From positions 1 to 38,685 of IMG/VR virus record IMGVR_UViG_3300022707_000592: 38,685 nucleotides of DNA, one strand, 5' to 3'. This document shows positions 30,589-37,187 of this stretch, one piece after another (position 1 is the first letter of the stretch; each line of letters starts with the position of its first letter). Source of the stretch: a virus. The translations under genes were made by a program, and so were the position numbers. The notes beneath the pieces are model-generated. The model ran no database searches, was not told the origin of the DNA, and worked only from the letters and a program-made list of their open reading frames with translations.

Positions 30589-30844
30589 AATAATTATACC
30601 TTGATGCTGTATACACTTTATCAGGATATACAGCACAAAAGTGATAAAGCTAATAATTGAGAATTCCTGTACCCTCCATCCCATAGAGATGAAGAGGCTT
30701 TTTTCTTTCCCCTATCCTAAGATAGAGAATGCAAGAGACCTCCTGCATGCTACTAGACTTCTACTCTCGTGTTTTCCAGTGATGACCAGAAAGACGTTGT
30801 ATCCATCCTTCACACTGTTAATTATAATGGATGGTATTTTATAA
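30589..30844. other. intergenic region with hairpins, no clear gene
   Basis: 256 nt between an HNH gene and a small membrane gene. A perfect 9-bp inverted repeat (TGCTGTATA 30605-30613 with TATACAGCA 30627-30635) lies just upstream of the start at 30588. CCATCC and GGATGG (about 30800-30833) pair across a 21-nt loop next to a T-rich stretch, and a small stem forms in TATCCTAAGATA (about 30714-30725). It probably ends the HNH transcript and holds a promoter for the following genes. Confidence 0.45.
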
Positions 30845-31441
30845 TCAAGGGGTGGGTGTGTATAAGTTCATCTTCTCTTTAAACTCTTTCTCTGTGATTG
30901 AACCGTTCCTAACCATTCTCCTTAAACTGTGTATGCGTTCTTTCTTTTGTTTGACTTCATACTTCCTACTCCTAGAACTCCAGTAGCTTTCTTGGTTAAA
31001 TACTTTCTTTATTCTCTTCTCCCGACTTTTTATTCTAACCTTTGCCTTCTTTTTGATTTTCTTCTCTTTTACCTTTTCCTCCCTTCTAATAGGTTCTATA
31101 AATGAACAGAATTCATAACGTCCTTCCATGAAAGACTTTCTTTCTTTAATAAAAAACAAGGTGTCACTTCTCATATCTTTAGAAGACCCAAATATGTCAT
31201 GGAATAGGTAATGGCATTCTCTACATAAAACTTGGAAGTCTGTATCTGGTTCTTTACCAAATTGCTTCTTATTATAGATCACATGATGTAGCTGTATGTA
31301 TTTAGTACATTTACATGCTCTGCATATCTTTCTATGTTTCTTCCAGTATCTATTCTTTCTATTAGTCCATAAGGAACTATCTATGTATGTCTTGTAACTT
31401 CTTATGTTCTTTCTGTTTCTTTGTTTACGTTTCTTTGACAT
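30845..31441 (-). CDS. HNH endonuclease with basic C-terminal tail
   Basis: 198 residues. The zinc/HNH core is C40-x2-C43, then IQLHH (H52-H53), then C73-x2-C76-H77 and H81 (CRECHYLFHD). The N-terminus is basic, and the C-terminal half is an unusually basic helix (about 115-165, KVKEKKIKKKAKVRIKSREKRIKK) plus a small end domain with SITEKEFKEKMNLY. It may be a free-standing homing-type nuclease or a phage recombination/packaging nuclease. The long structured leader and isolated position fit a mobile unit. Confidence 0.85.
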   Translation of the reverse strand: MSKKRKQRNRKNIRSYKTYIDSSLWTNRKNRYWKKHRKICRACKCTKYIQLHHVIYNKKQFGKEPDTDFQVLCRECHYLFHDIFGSSKDMRSDTLFFIKERKSFMEGRYEFCSFIEPIRREEKVKEKKIKKKAKVRIKSREKRIKKVFNQESYWSSRSRKYEVKQKKERIHSLRRMVRNGSITEKEFKEKMNLYTPTP

Positions 31442-31667
31442 TTCGTTGGTGAAGCCACGAGTCCCCCAAACCCCCAGTCTCTCTAAAAGAAAGAAAAACT
31501 TAGGTTTGGCTGAATTTTGTGGACACTTTCATACATTTCGTATGGAGCCAGCCTTTCGTGTCGTCATGCTGCTTTTACATCTGCATGACCCTACCCCCCT
31601 TGATGAAGCCTAAAGCTTATATACTGTTGTGTGTGTCCCTACAGGGCATCTATACCTTATAGGGTGG
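31442..31667. other. structured leader of the HNH gene
   Basis: 226 nt without a convincing gene. Visible stems: GGCTG/CAGCC (31508-31512 with 31549-31553) enclosing CATAC/GTATG (31530-31534 with 31540-31544), and GTCATGC/GCATGAC (31563-31569 with 31583-31589). On the minus strand a double G-run (GGGGGTTTGGGGG) lies at about 31467-31479. The clustered stems suggest an RNA leader or a terminator and promoter region. Confidence 0.45.
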
Positions 31668-31835
31668 TTAATGAGGGGATTTAGAATGTAAATAGTTAAT
31701 CCAACCTTCAATATCAGTTTTAAAGTAAATAGAGAACGCACCAAAACCAAAGCAGAAGCGGAAATGCTCGCTACTTAATTTTATATGTGGCTTTACCCAC
31801 CTACCGAATACTAATGTTATTGAAAATCCTCTCAT
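31668..31835 (-). CDS. 55-residue hypothetical protein
   Basis: Reads MRGFSITLVFGRWVKPHIKL, then SSEHFRFCFGFGAFSIYFKT and ends HSKSPH. The alternating aromatic pattern (FRFCFGFGAFSIYF) indicates a small beta-sheet protein, and similar short aromatic proteins are common in phage early regions. Start ATG at 31835. It lies directly downstream of the pseudoknot element at 31895-31979, which would be in its leader. Function unknown. Confidence 0.6.
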   Translation of the reverse strand: MRGFSITLVFGRWVKPHIKLSSEHFRFCFGFGAFSIYFKTDIEGWINYLHSKSPH

Positions 31836-31894
31836 AATTTATTCAGACCTTTTAAAGAGTGTTGCCTGATCCTCTTATAGATTAGTTGTTAATA

Positions 31895-31979
31895 GAAAAT
31901 GCCCAGTTCGAGGTGTTCAAAGCTGGGACATTACGAGACCCAATAATTAGTCTCCAACAGGGCATTTTCCACGTAATGT
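31895..31979 (-). ncRNA. double-helix pseudoknot RNA element
   Basis: Minus-strand order: A (ACATTACG, 31979-31972), B (GAAAATGCCC, 31969-31960), C hairpin (GAGAC/GTCTC, 31954-31950 with 31939-31935), A' (CGTAATGT, 31935-31928), D hairpin (CCCAG/CTGGG, 31927-31923 with 31906-31902), B' (GGGCATTTTC, 31904-31895). A pairs A' (8 bp) and B pairs B' (10 bp), crossing each other as a pseudoknot with a hairpin in each loop. All stems are perfect. It lies upstream of the 55-residue gene and downstream of the zinc-ribbon gene. It could be a leader riboswitch, a ribozyme-like or an RNA-stabilising element; the strand is inferred from gene direction. Confidence 0.7.
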
Positions 31980-32132
31980 GTACTCTGAACTCTACTATTA
32001 TAAACCTATTCTTCTTCTTGTGCAAGTTTTACTTACAAGTGCATCTTTGAACCCCTTTTTGTAACCTTTTTCATATGCTTCTGAAACTAAGGATTCATTG
32101 TGCTTTCTAGTCCATTCCTTCCTTGTCTCTTT

Positions 32133-32327
32133 TCACTTTTCGCTTTCCCTATATTTTTTAGTATATGTTTCTACTTTTTTAGGGTTTTCTTTTTGAAACT
32201 TCTTTACTAACCCCAAGTAACGATCATATGAGCATCCTGTTTTTTGGGTATCTGAACCACAAAACCTATGAGCAGGACTATTTTTAAAAAACTCCTTACC
32301 ACACATTTCACAGAAGACCTTTTTCAT
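32133..32327 (-). CDS. zinc-ribbon protein with possible TGA readthrough
   Basis: 64 residues to the TGA at 32133-32135. CEMC at residues 6-9 and later cysteines (HRFCGSDTQKTGC) form a zinc ribbon, followed by a helical, lysine-rich region (YLGLVKKFQKENPKKVETYTKKYRESEK). After the TGA the same frame runs 44 more codons (KETRKEWTRKHNESLVSEAYEKGYKK and beyond) to TAA at 31998-32000 and reads like a natural continuation of that helix. So the gene may be 110 codons long with a nonsense mutation, readthrough or sequence error. Function unknown; nucleic-acid binding is plausible. Confidence 0.65.
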   Translation of the reverse strand: MKKVFCEMCGKEFFKNSPAHRFCGSDTQKTGCSYDRYLGLVKKFQKENPKKVETYTKKYRESEK

Positions 32328-32331
32328 ATAT

Positions 32332-32529
32332 CTATTCTCCTATAGGAGGGTTATCTTTAAAAGTAAGTGGGTCAACTATGAAATTTCTAGGATTAATTCT
32401 TTTTAGTTTTCCATTAGACATCTTGCCTATAGAAAATCCACATATAAATTTGTCTGCTATTAATTTCTCCTCTTCAGTAGCAATATACCGCCACCAGAAC
32501 CAATTTTTAATCTTTTTAATTATCTTCAT
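32332..32529 (-). CDS. hypothetical protein
   Basis: 65 residues starting MKIIKKIKNWFWWRYIATEEEKLIADKFICGF, with an amphipathic, aromatic N-terminus and ending FKDNPPIGE. It could be membrane-associated through the IKKIKNWFWWRY segment. Family not recognised. It precedes the zinc-ribbon gene by 4 nt. Confidence 0.55.
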   Translation of the reverse strand: MKIIKKIKNWFWWRYIATEEEKLIADKFICGFSIGKMSNGKLKRINPRNFIVDPLTFKDNPPIGE

Positions 32530-32558
32530 ACCCTAATCTTCCGAAGAAGTGTTAATTA

Positions 32559-32951
32559 TTAATCAGACCATTCACCATACATTTTAATACGACTTTCCAT
32601 CCTCTTATTTGCATGATCTAGTCCATATTGCAACAAAGTACTTAATATTTCATAGTCCCCTTTGAGTGGATAATAATCACCGAAAGACCCTCCATTCTGT
32701 GTTTTACCCAAAAACCACTTTCCAATAATGTTATGTGTTCTATCTCTTTGAAGCATTGCTGATTCCTTCATACCATATTCAAAGTATTCCCATATCTCCT
32801 CTATGTTTTCAATAGAGCCAAACTTTTCAATAAACTTCTGCTTGGTTGGAGTACAACCACACTCTAAACTATCAGTATCCAATGCCTCATCACATTGTCC
32901 ACAATAATCTACAGTATCATCATCTTCTTTTCTATATGTTCCGTGACTCAT
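32559..32951 (-). CDS. hypothetical protein with N-terminal zinc-binding motif
   Basis: 130 residues from ATG at 32951 (MSHGTYRKEDDDTVDYCGQCDEAL), which overlaps the previous stop as ATGA. CGQC and CGC (about 17-33) form a short zinc knuckle. The rest is helical (FIEKFGSIENIEEIWEYFEYGMKE) with a C-terminal segment ending YGLDHANKRMESRIKMYGEWSD. Function unknown. Confidence 0.6.
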   Translation of the reverse strand: MSHGTYRKEDDDTVDYCGQCDEALDTDSLECGCTPTKQKFIEKFGSIENIEEIWEYFEYGMKESAMLQRDRTHNIIGKWFLGKTQNGGSFGDYYPLKGDYEILSTLLQYGLDHANKRMESRIKMYGEWSD

Positions 32952-33259
32952 ACCTTCAAACTCCCGAAGAAGCATTTACTAAACGAACCATCGTATGATT
33001 CGCACTGCTTATAAAACCCATGCAATTCTCCAGTCTTCACATGACTTAACTTCATGGCCACCCCTTTGGATGTCATTGGTTTGTATTTAGTGCCTTTTCT
33101 TTCATCGTTTATACGTTCCACAAATAGGCTCACTGCATAACTACGGGCATTGTTACCTCTGAACCCACTTTCATTCGTTAGGGGACGTTGTGTGCGTTCT
33201 GACAGCGTATCAGAGATAGGCTTTATGTTGTATTCTTGTTGTTCCAGGTGTTCATTCAT
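32948..33259 (-). CDS. hypothetical protein
   Basis: 103 residues: MNEHLEQQEYNIKPISDTLSERTQRPLTNESGFRGNNARSYAVSLFVERINDERKG, then KYKPMTSKGVAMKLSHVKTGELHGFYKQCE. The SYAVSLFVERINDERKGTKYKP and VAMKLSHVKTGELHGFYKQC segments appear in phage early proteins of unknown role, probably DNA-associated. Both ends overlap neighbours by 4 bp. Confidence 0.6.
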   Translation of the reverse strand: MNEHLEQQEYNIKPISDTLSERTQRPLTNESGFRGNNARSYAVSLFVERINDERKGTKYKPMTSKGVAMKLSHVKTGELHGFYKQCESYDGSFSKCFFGSLKV

Positions 33260-33543
33260 GAGATTACATCGTATGTACCATCTTTGTTTTTCTTTAGGAC
33301 TGTATTTGTTTTATGTTTATATTGGATATTTACATATTCATCTCCATTGAAATCTACACTAGAGCCACCTATGATCTGTTCCTCAGCGTGAGTCTCATCT
33401 AAGTATTGGAGGATGTCATCAGGACTAACCCATGCAGTACCATCTTGATACCTTTCTGCTGAATTAGATGCTGGATTCTCTGCTTCAAAAGCATCTGCAC
33501 GTTTGTTAGCTATTTCTTTGATTCTTATACTAGGTTTACTCAT
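33256..33543 (-). CDS. hypothetical protein
   Basis: 95 residues from ATG at 33543 (MSKPSIRIKEIANKRADAFEAENP), which overlaps the upstream stop as ATGAGTAA; longer versions from further upstream would run through the zinc-ribbon gene. The central SPDDILQYLDETHAEEQ suggests a helix, and the C-terminal part is beta-rich. Function unknown. Confidence 0.6.
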   Translation of the reverse strand: MSKPSIRIKEIANKRADAFEAENPASNSAERYQDGTAWVSPDDILQYLDETHAEEQIIGGSSVDFNGDEYVNIQYKHKTNTVLKKNKDGTYDVIS

Positions 33544-33697
33544 GTTCTGTTGGGGGGTTAGTTTCTTCGATAACATGACCAGTATTATCACATTTTGAAC
33601 AGTAATTATAATGCACTGATCCACCCTGACGTAATTGAACAGGGAAACCACCTACTCCATTACATTCATCACAATGTTTTATCTTTAGGTTAGTCAT
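33536..33697 (-). CDS. DnaJ-like zinc-ribbon protein
   Basis: 53 residues: MTNLKIKHCDECNGVGGFPV, then QLRQGGSVHYNYCSKCDNTGHV. CDEC and CSKC with surrounding G-x-G patterns resemble one CxxCxGxG-type zinc module of DnaJ-like or ribbon proteins. The start overlaps the previous gene and the stop is part of ATGAGTAA with the next. Likely a protein- or RNA-binding accessory; role unknown. Confidence 0.65.
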   Translation of the reverse strand: MTNLKIKHCDECNGVGGFPVQLRQGGSVHYNYCSKCDNTGHVIEETNPPTEHE

Positions 33698-34031
33698 GGT
33701 CTTTGTTTATTAATCCTTGTTCTAATAAATAGATCAAACATTCAGCTCTAGCGTTGGCTTCTGTTTCTGCGATTTTATTACCACATCTCCATTCACCGCT
33801 TACTTCTTTTGTTGATATACAATCATCTCTTCTTGGCAACATCTCTCCCAGCTCGCTACATGAAAATGCTGAATACATAGGTTTATCTTTTTTACCATAT
33901 GTTAAAAATGGCACTAATTCATTAACTCCATTATGGTGTTCTTCCCAATAAAATAAACTCTCCTGCTTAACACCCAGCTCTTCGAGTCTCTTGCTTAGTT
34001 TTAGATTTGTAGTTTGGTCTGTTAGTTTCAT
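33690..34031 (-). CDS. conserved phage protein of unknown function
   Basis: 113 residues. LSKRLEELGVKQESLFYWEEHHNGVNEL (about 12-39), YSAFSCSELGEMLP (about 53-66) and ETEANARAECLIYLLEQGLI (about 90-109) together match a small protein found in many phages of Gram-negative bacteria. Function unknown. Both ends overlap neighbours. Confidence 0.65.
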   Translation of the reverse strand: MKLTDQTTNLKLSKRLEELGVKQESLFYWEEHHNGVNELVPFLTYGKKDKPMYSAFSCSELGEMLPRRDDCISTKEVSGEWRCGNKIAETEANARAECLIYLLEQGLINKDHD

Positions 34032-34372
34032 GATTCATTGTTTATTAGGTTTATAATCTCTTCTTTACAACATTTAATACCGAAGTCGAACATATCATCA
34101 GAGTTTCCGTTCTTAACAACATTAATATATTTATCTGCATCAATTAGTGGGTGTTTTACATCTTCTACTATCCCAATCATCTCCTTTCTTTCTTTCTTAG
34201 CCACATCTTTCATGGCTTGGCGTAGGAAGTTTTTGATATGTAGCTGTTCTTCTTCAAATTTTATAGCAGAATCTACATCTGGCATTGATTCAAGAAACTC
34301 TATCTTTGAATTGACCCACTCAATGTGTTTCTCTTCAAACTCTTTTACTTTGTCTTCTATAAAATTACTCAT
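34028..34372 (-). CDS. hypothetical helical protein
   Basis: 114 residues, mostly helix: MSNFIEDKVKEFEEKHIEWVNSKIEFLESMPDVDSAIKFEEEQLHIKNFLRQAMKDVAKKERKEM, then a domain ending DDMFDFGIKCCKEEIINLI. No catalytic motif is visible. It overlaps both neighbours by 4 bp. Confidence 0.55.
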   Translation of the reverse strand: MSNFIEDKVKEFEEKHIEWVNSKIEFLESMPDVDSAIKFEEEQLHIKNFLRQAMKDVAKKERKEMIGIVEDVKHPLIDADKYINVVKNGNSDDMFDFGIKCCKEEIINLINNES

Positions 34373-34584
34373 AAATCTAAATCTTTTAAAGTTAAGTCTC
34401 GGCAGTCTATGCCTCTAAATCTGATAATATCGTGATCTAATGGTATATAAACCTCTTCTCCTACAACTGCACAAGCCCGTGCAAGAAGTTTAACAGCTTT
34501 ATCTGAGGCATCATCTTTATCTTTAGCTATGATAATTATATATCCGCTACTTGCACTCTTTGTATTCACAATATAAACATTCAC
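34369..34584 (-). CDS. hypothetical small alpha/beta protein
   Basis: 71 residues: MNVYIVNTKSASSGYIIIIAKDKDDASDKAVKLLARAC forms a beta-beta-alpha pattern, followed by strands (EEVYIPLDHDIIRFRGIDC) and a leucine-rich end. Compact ferredoxin-like or HicB-like folds have this order, but the family is not recognised. Confidence 0.55.
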   Translation of the reverse strand: MNVYIVNTKSASSGYIIIIAKDKDDASDKAVKLLARACAVVGEEVYIPLDHDIIRFRGIDCRDLTLKDLDL

Positions 34585-34607
34585 TTATTTATATTAACAT
34601 TATGGGG

Positions 34608-35021
34608 TTAGGATTTCTCTAGTTTATCCACAAGCTGTTTATATTCCTCTAACACTATTACGTAGTGATCGTATGCTTTAGTTATTATTTGGCGGTCTTT
34701 CTCCAACTTAGCCATGTACTCTTCTCCTTCATCCCTCAACATTCTTTTATAAAACTCTGCACCCATTCCACCATAGTTCATATTACATTTGTAGCACTGG
34801 GGTCTAAGTACACGTAAATCGTATTTCAGAGAAGCACCTAATGATGCCTTAGCCCACATATGTCCCGTGTGCCAATTTTTACCAACCAAACCTGTCATTC
34901 CGCATGTATAGCAGACATTGCCATGTTTCTCTCGTGTAAGGAGCTTACAATACACCCAGAGCTTCCTTTGGATGGTAGATACCTTAGATTTACTCTTTTT
35001 CTTTAAAGGTGTGCGTTTCAT
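34608..35021 (-). CDS. ninG: NinG/Rap-type recombination nuclease
   Basis: 137 residues. A basic N-terminus (KRTPLKKKSKSK) leads to CYTCGMTG (C37, C40), the HTGHMWAKAS segment (H51, H54) and CYKCNMNYGGMGAEFYKRM (C76, C79). This C-x2-C, H-x2-H, C-x2-C-N order with the GHxxxKxxxxxLRxDxxN-like middle matches the NinG (Rap) family of lambdoid and other phages, which acts on branched recombination intermediates. It is followed by the early operon's small genes and preceded by a terminator and a leader. Confidence 0.78.
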   Translation of the reverse strand: MKRTPLKKKSKSKVSTIQRKLWVYCKLLTREKHGNVCYTCGMTGLVGKNWHTGHMWAKASLGASLKYDLRVLRPQCYKCNMNYGGMGAEFYKRMLRDEGEEYMAKLEKDRQIITKAYDHYVIVLEEYKQLVDKLEKS

Positions 35022-35135
35022 GTTGACATTATGTATTTAAATGATAGCGTTACTCTTGACGACAACGTAAGGTTGTTTTCAAATTACTCTATTCGTAGCT
35101 TAATGCTGCTAGACCCTGAAGAGGAACAAATACTT

Positions 35136-35161
35136 AAAAGAAGCCTTGCGGGGCTTCTTTT
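35136..35161 (-). terminator. bidirectional Rho-independent terminator
   Basis: AAAAGAAGCC (35136-35145) pairs with GGCTTCTTTT (35152-35161) around a short GC-rich loop. On the minus strand it stands 5 nt past the stop of the gene at 35166-35357 and ends in TTTT. The plus strand also carries TTTTGTTG after the stem. It separates the 35384-35759 genes from ninG, so ninG probably has its own promoter in 35022-35135. Confidence 0.85.
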
Positions 35162-35165
35162 GTTG

Positions 35166-35357
35166 TTACTCAGATTCTTCCTCAGTAGACTCATCTGTAA
35201 CTTTGTTTATATACTGTTTTTTAATACTCTCAAATGCTTGCATCCACTCTTCACTTTGGTTAGTAAAGTTTCCGCCATCTACGTTGCAAATAAGTCCCCA
35301 CATAGAATCTTTACAATCTTCTAATCCCTCGTTTTGTGTGTCTTCGTTTTTTTCCAT
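35166..35357 (-). CDS. hypothetical acidic protein
   Basis: 63 residues: MEKNEDTQNEGLEDCKDSMWGLICNVDGGNFTNQSEEWMQAFESIKKQYINKVTDESTEEESE. It is acidic at both ends, with a helical core. A strong terminator follows its stop. No recognised family; DNA-mimic-type acidity is noted, but charge alone does not support such a role. Confidence 0.6.
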   Translation of the reverse strand: MEKNEDTQNEGLEDCKDSMWGLICNVDGGNFTNQSEEWMQAFESIKKQYINKVTDESTEEESE

Positions 35358-35383
35358 ATTTAAATAAGGTTAGATTGGTAATA

Positions 35384-35626
35384 TTATTTGATTGTACCAT
35401 TTATATTATCTTCTGCCATCTTCTTTGTTCTAAATGAGTTATGTGAAATTATGTTGTCTTCCAGTAGTTCAGGATTACAAGAACACTCAAGAGACTTGTC
35501 TACATGGGGCATCATATCGGGAAATGGAATAATAACAATAAGACCATCATCATGTTCACTAACAACCCATTCCTGTTTATATTTCATAAGACGTTTTTTA
35601 CACTCGTACCTTTTGCCGTAATTCAT
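35384..35626 (-). CDS. hypothetical protein
   Basis: 80 residues from the preferred ATG at 35626 (MNYGKRYECKKRLMKYKQEWVVSEHDDGLIVIIPF). An in-frame ATG 19 codons upstream would overlap the previous gene more deeply. A basic N-terminus leads to a short beta stretch and a C-terminal part with CSCNPELLEDNI. It overlaps the end of the 53-residue gene by 29 bp. Function unknown. Confidence 0.5.
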   Translation of the reverse strand: MNYGKRYECKKRLMKYKQEWVVSEHDDGLIVIIPFPDMMPHVDKSLECSCNPELLEDNIISHNSFRTKKMAEDNINGTIK

Positions 35627-35759
35627 TGATCTTAAAACCTTCACCACTTTCACGTAGTTCCTTCTTCTTTTCAATCCATTCACTACGTGTCATATGGTAA
35701 CGATGTTCAAATAACTCTCTATATCTTTTTCTATTTTGTGGTTTATAACTTGATTTCAT
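35598..35759 (-). CDS. 53-residue basic hypothetical protein
   Basis: Reads MKSSYKPQNRKRYRELFEHR, then YHMTRSEWIEKKKELRESGE and ends RQKVRV. Highly charged and helical. Start ATG at 35759. The 29-bp overlap with the next gene is unusual compared with the 4-bp overlaps elsewhere, so one of the two could be a chance frame. Confidence 0.45.
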   Translation of the reverse strand: MKSSYKPQNRKRYRELFEHRYHMTRSEWIEKKKELRESGEGFKINELRQKVRV

Positions 35760-35805
35760 ACCCACATTCTAACACCCCCAAACAACATCTACTAATAGTT
35801 TATCC

Positions 35806-35839
35806 ACAAAAAAACAGCCTCTCCACCCAAGAGACTGTT
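35806..35839 (-). terminator. Rho-independent terminator
   Basis: Minus strand: AACAGTCTCT (35839-35830) pairs with AGAGGCTGTT (35822-35813) with one mismatch and a 7-nt loop, followed by seven T in a row. It ends the transcript carrying the HNH gene at 36104-36508 and the two microgenes at 35856-36058. Confidence 0.88.
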
Positions 35840-35855
35840 AGCACACTATGATTAA

Positions 35856-35969
35856 TTAAACACTCCTAACAAAGTTTAGCTTTAACTGATTTTTCTCAGC
35901 TTCCAACTCTTCTTTAGTCTTCAGCTTTAAGTTTAGTTGACGAGCAAGTGTCGTAATTCTATTTATCAT
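35856..35969 (-). CDS. 37-residue coiled-coil microprotein
   Basis: Reads MINRITTLARQLNLKLKTKE, then ELEAEKNQLKLNFVRSV. It is a charged amphipathic helix with leucine spacing fit for a coiled coil. The start overlaps the upstream stop as ATGA, and the terminator lies 17 nt past its stop, so it closes this transcript. Paired with the membrane peptide before it, it could form a two-component membrane system such as a spanin-like pair or an immunity pair; that is speculative. Confidence 0.55.
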   Translation of the reverse strand: MINRITTLARQLNLKLKTKEELEAEKNQLKLNFVRSV

Positions 35970-36058
35970 ATGAATACCTTCCATGTTAGCTCCCAAAATA
36001 ACCAGAGAGCCACGCTAAATAGAAATACAACTTGTAGTTTAACTGCTATGTTTTTCAT
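35966..36058 (-). CDS. 30-residue membrane microprotein
   Basis: Reads MKNIAVKLQVVFLFSVALWLFWELTWKVFI: one membrane helix with a basic start. Start ATG at 36058, stop overlapping the next start. Comparable to small phage membrane toxins, spanins or exclusion peptides; the family cannot be decided from composition. Confidence 0.5.
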   Translation of the reverse strand: MKNIAVKLQVVFLFSVALWLFWELTWKVFI

Positions 36059-36103
36059 AACATGTTGTTTTTATGAACTGTGGTTGGCCTTGGGTTTATT
36101 ATA

Positions 36104-36508
36104 CTACTTTTTGTGATGCCTTGCATGGCATTGTCTGCATAGCCATATAACCTCCAATGCTTTTGAGTGATCTTCGTGGTGACCGTCTGGTATACATTCC
36201 TTCTCACATTTAGAACATTCAGATGGACGTATAATGTTTCCTACCCTCAGGTGGTAATGCAACTTAGATCGTGCAATTATTTTTTGTGGATTCTTTAAAT
36301 ATTGTCGACGCATTATTTCTCTGTAAACCTGCTTACCACCCTCAGTTTTTCTATAATTCTTACATCTTTCGGTATTACAACTATTACAATTATAATAATC
36401 AACCTTCCTACCGTCTTTCGATATTTTATAAACATAAATAATTACTTCATCTCTATTGAAATAATTTTTACACTTTGAACATTTAACAGATTTCTTACCT
36501 TTATTCAT
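36104..36508 (-). CDS. HNH/zinc-ribbon endonuclease
   Basis: 134 residues. An N-terminal zinc ribbon (C10, C13, C41, C44) is followed by a helical linker with RRQYLKNPQKIIARSKLHYHLRVG. The C-terminal HNH unit has C98-x2-C101, DGHHEDHSKALEVIWLCRQCHARHH (H110-H111, C124, C127, H128, H131). This layout is typical of phage HNH proteins with the DGHHxDxSKPLxVxWLCxxCH motif. It probably nicks or cuts DNA; whether it serves homing or phage DNA processing is unclear. Confidence 0.88.
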   Translation of the reverse strand: MNKGKKSVKCSKCKNYFNRDEVIIYVYKISKDGRKVDYYNCNSCNTERCKNYRKTEGGKQVYREIMRRQYLKNPQKIIARSKLHYHLRVGNIIRPSECSKCEKECIPDGHHEDHSKALEVIWLCRQCHARHHKK

Positions 36509-36531
36509 ATACCCTAAGTATATACCATTTC

Positions 36532-36777
36532 CTACTTAATTGGAAGATTGTCGATTTTCATATCTCTAAGGATTTTCTTCACACATCCTTCCATTTCATA
36601 GTCTGAAAGGTCTTCTATATCAATCCAACCACAAACAAAGATATTCTTTAGTTCTATTTGTGCAGAACCTATAGTTACTAGCTCTTCGATATGGGAGAGG
36701 CTTTTACAGAATGCCTTTAAGGTTTTCATAGATTTAAACTGTATACCTGAGAATACTATTTTAGATACTGGTTTCAT
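36532..36777 (-). CDS. hypothetical protein
   Basis: 81 residues from ATG at 36777 (MKPVSKIVFSGIQFKSMKTLKAFCKSLSHIEELVTIGSAQIELKNIFVCGWIDIEDLSD). The frame extends ten codons further up, but those codons run into the hairpin at 36794-36821, so the later start is preferred. Mixed alpha/beta pattern, no recognised family. Confidence 0.6.
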   Translation of the reverse strand: MKPVSKIVFSGIQFKSMKTLKAFCKSLSHIEELVTIGSAQIELKNIFVCGWIDIEDLSDYEMEGCVKKILRDMKIDNLPIK

Positions 36778-36793
36778 ATGTTCAATATACAAG

Positions 36794-36821
36794 AAAGGGA
36801 CTACCAATGATAGCCCCCTTT
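36794..36821 (-). terminator. terminator-like hairpin
   Basis: AAAGGG (36794-36799) pairs with CCCTTT (36816-36821), with inner pairs CTA/TAG (36801-36803 with 36811-36813). On the minus strand the stem ends in CCCTTTCTTG, a weak T-tract. It stands between two genes of one operon and could be an intra-operon attenuator. Confidence 0.5.
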
Positions 36822-36836
36822 AACAGCGAAAAGACG

Positions 36837-37187
36837 TTACAAATTCTTTATGTATTCTTTGATTGACAGCCCACCTATTAATGCGTATATCATGCTATAC
36901 ATTTTGTGTTTCCATTCAGCAATATCATCATTGAACTCGTGTCTTGATGGCATTAAATCTATCCAACCCTCTACCTTACCTACAGCTTCCCATGCTTTTG
37001 GATCTAGGAACATAAACTCTAGATCGTAAGTATTCTCTATTGCAGGTGCTTCAGGATTATCGTTGTCAGTAGTTTTAATTCTAAATGTGTTATTTTGTAT
37101 TAACTTATATTCTATAACCTCTAAATTCCACTTAGTTTTTAACCACTCTCCCTCTATTGTTTTGTCTATGAATTCTTTAATGGTCAT
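36837..37187 (-). CDS. hypothetical protein
   Basis: 116 residues: MTIKEFIDKTIEGEWLKTKWNLEVIEYKLIQNNTFRIKTTDNDNPEAP, a beta-rich middle and a helical C-terminus (SMIYALIGGLSIKEYIKNL). No recognised family. It overlaps the transglycosylase-like gene by 4 bp, so it may be an inhibitor or partner, though that is only inference. Confidence 0.6.
   Translation of the reverse strand: MTIKEFIDKTIEGEWLKTKWNLEVIEYKLIQNNTFRIKTTDNDNPEAPAIENTYDLEFMFLDPKAWEAVGKVEGWIDLMPSRHEFNDDIAEWKHKMYSMIYALIGGLSIKEYIKNL

Noticed and set aside
35031-35060. Plus-strand TTGACA-like promoter near 35031
   Set aside because: No plus-strand gene follows and no good -10 box at proper spacing; likely chance.
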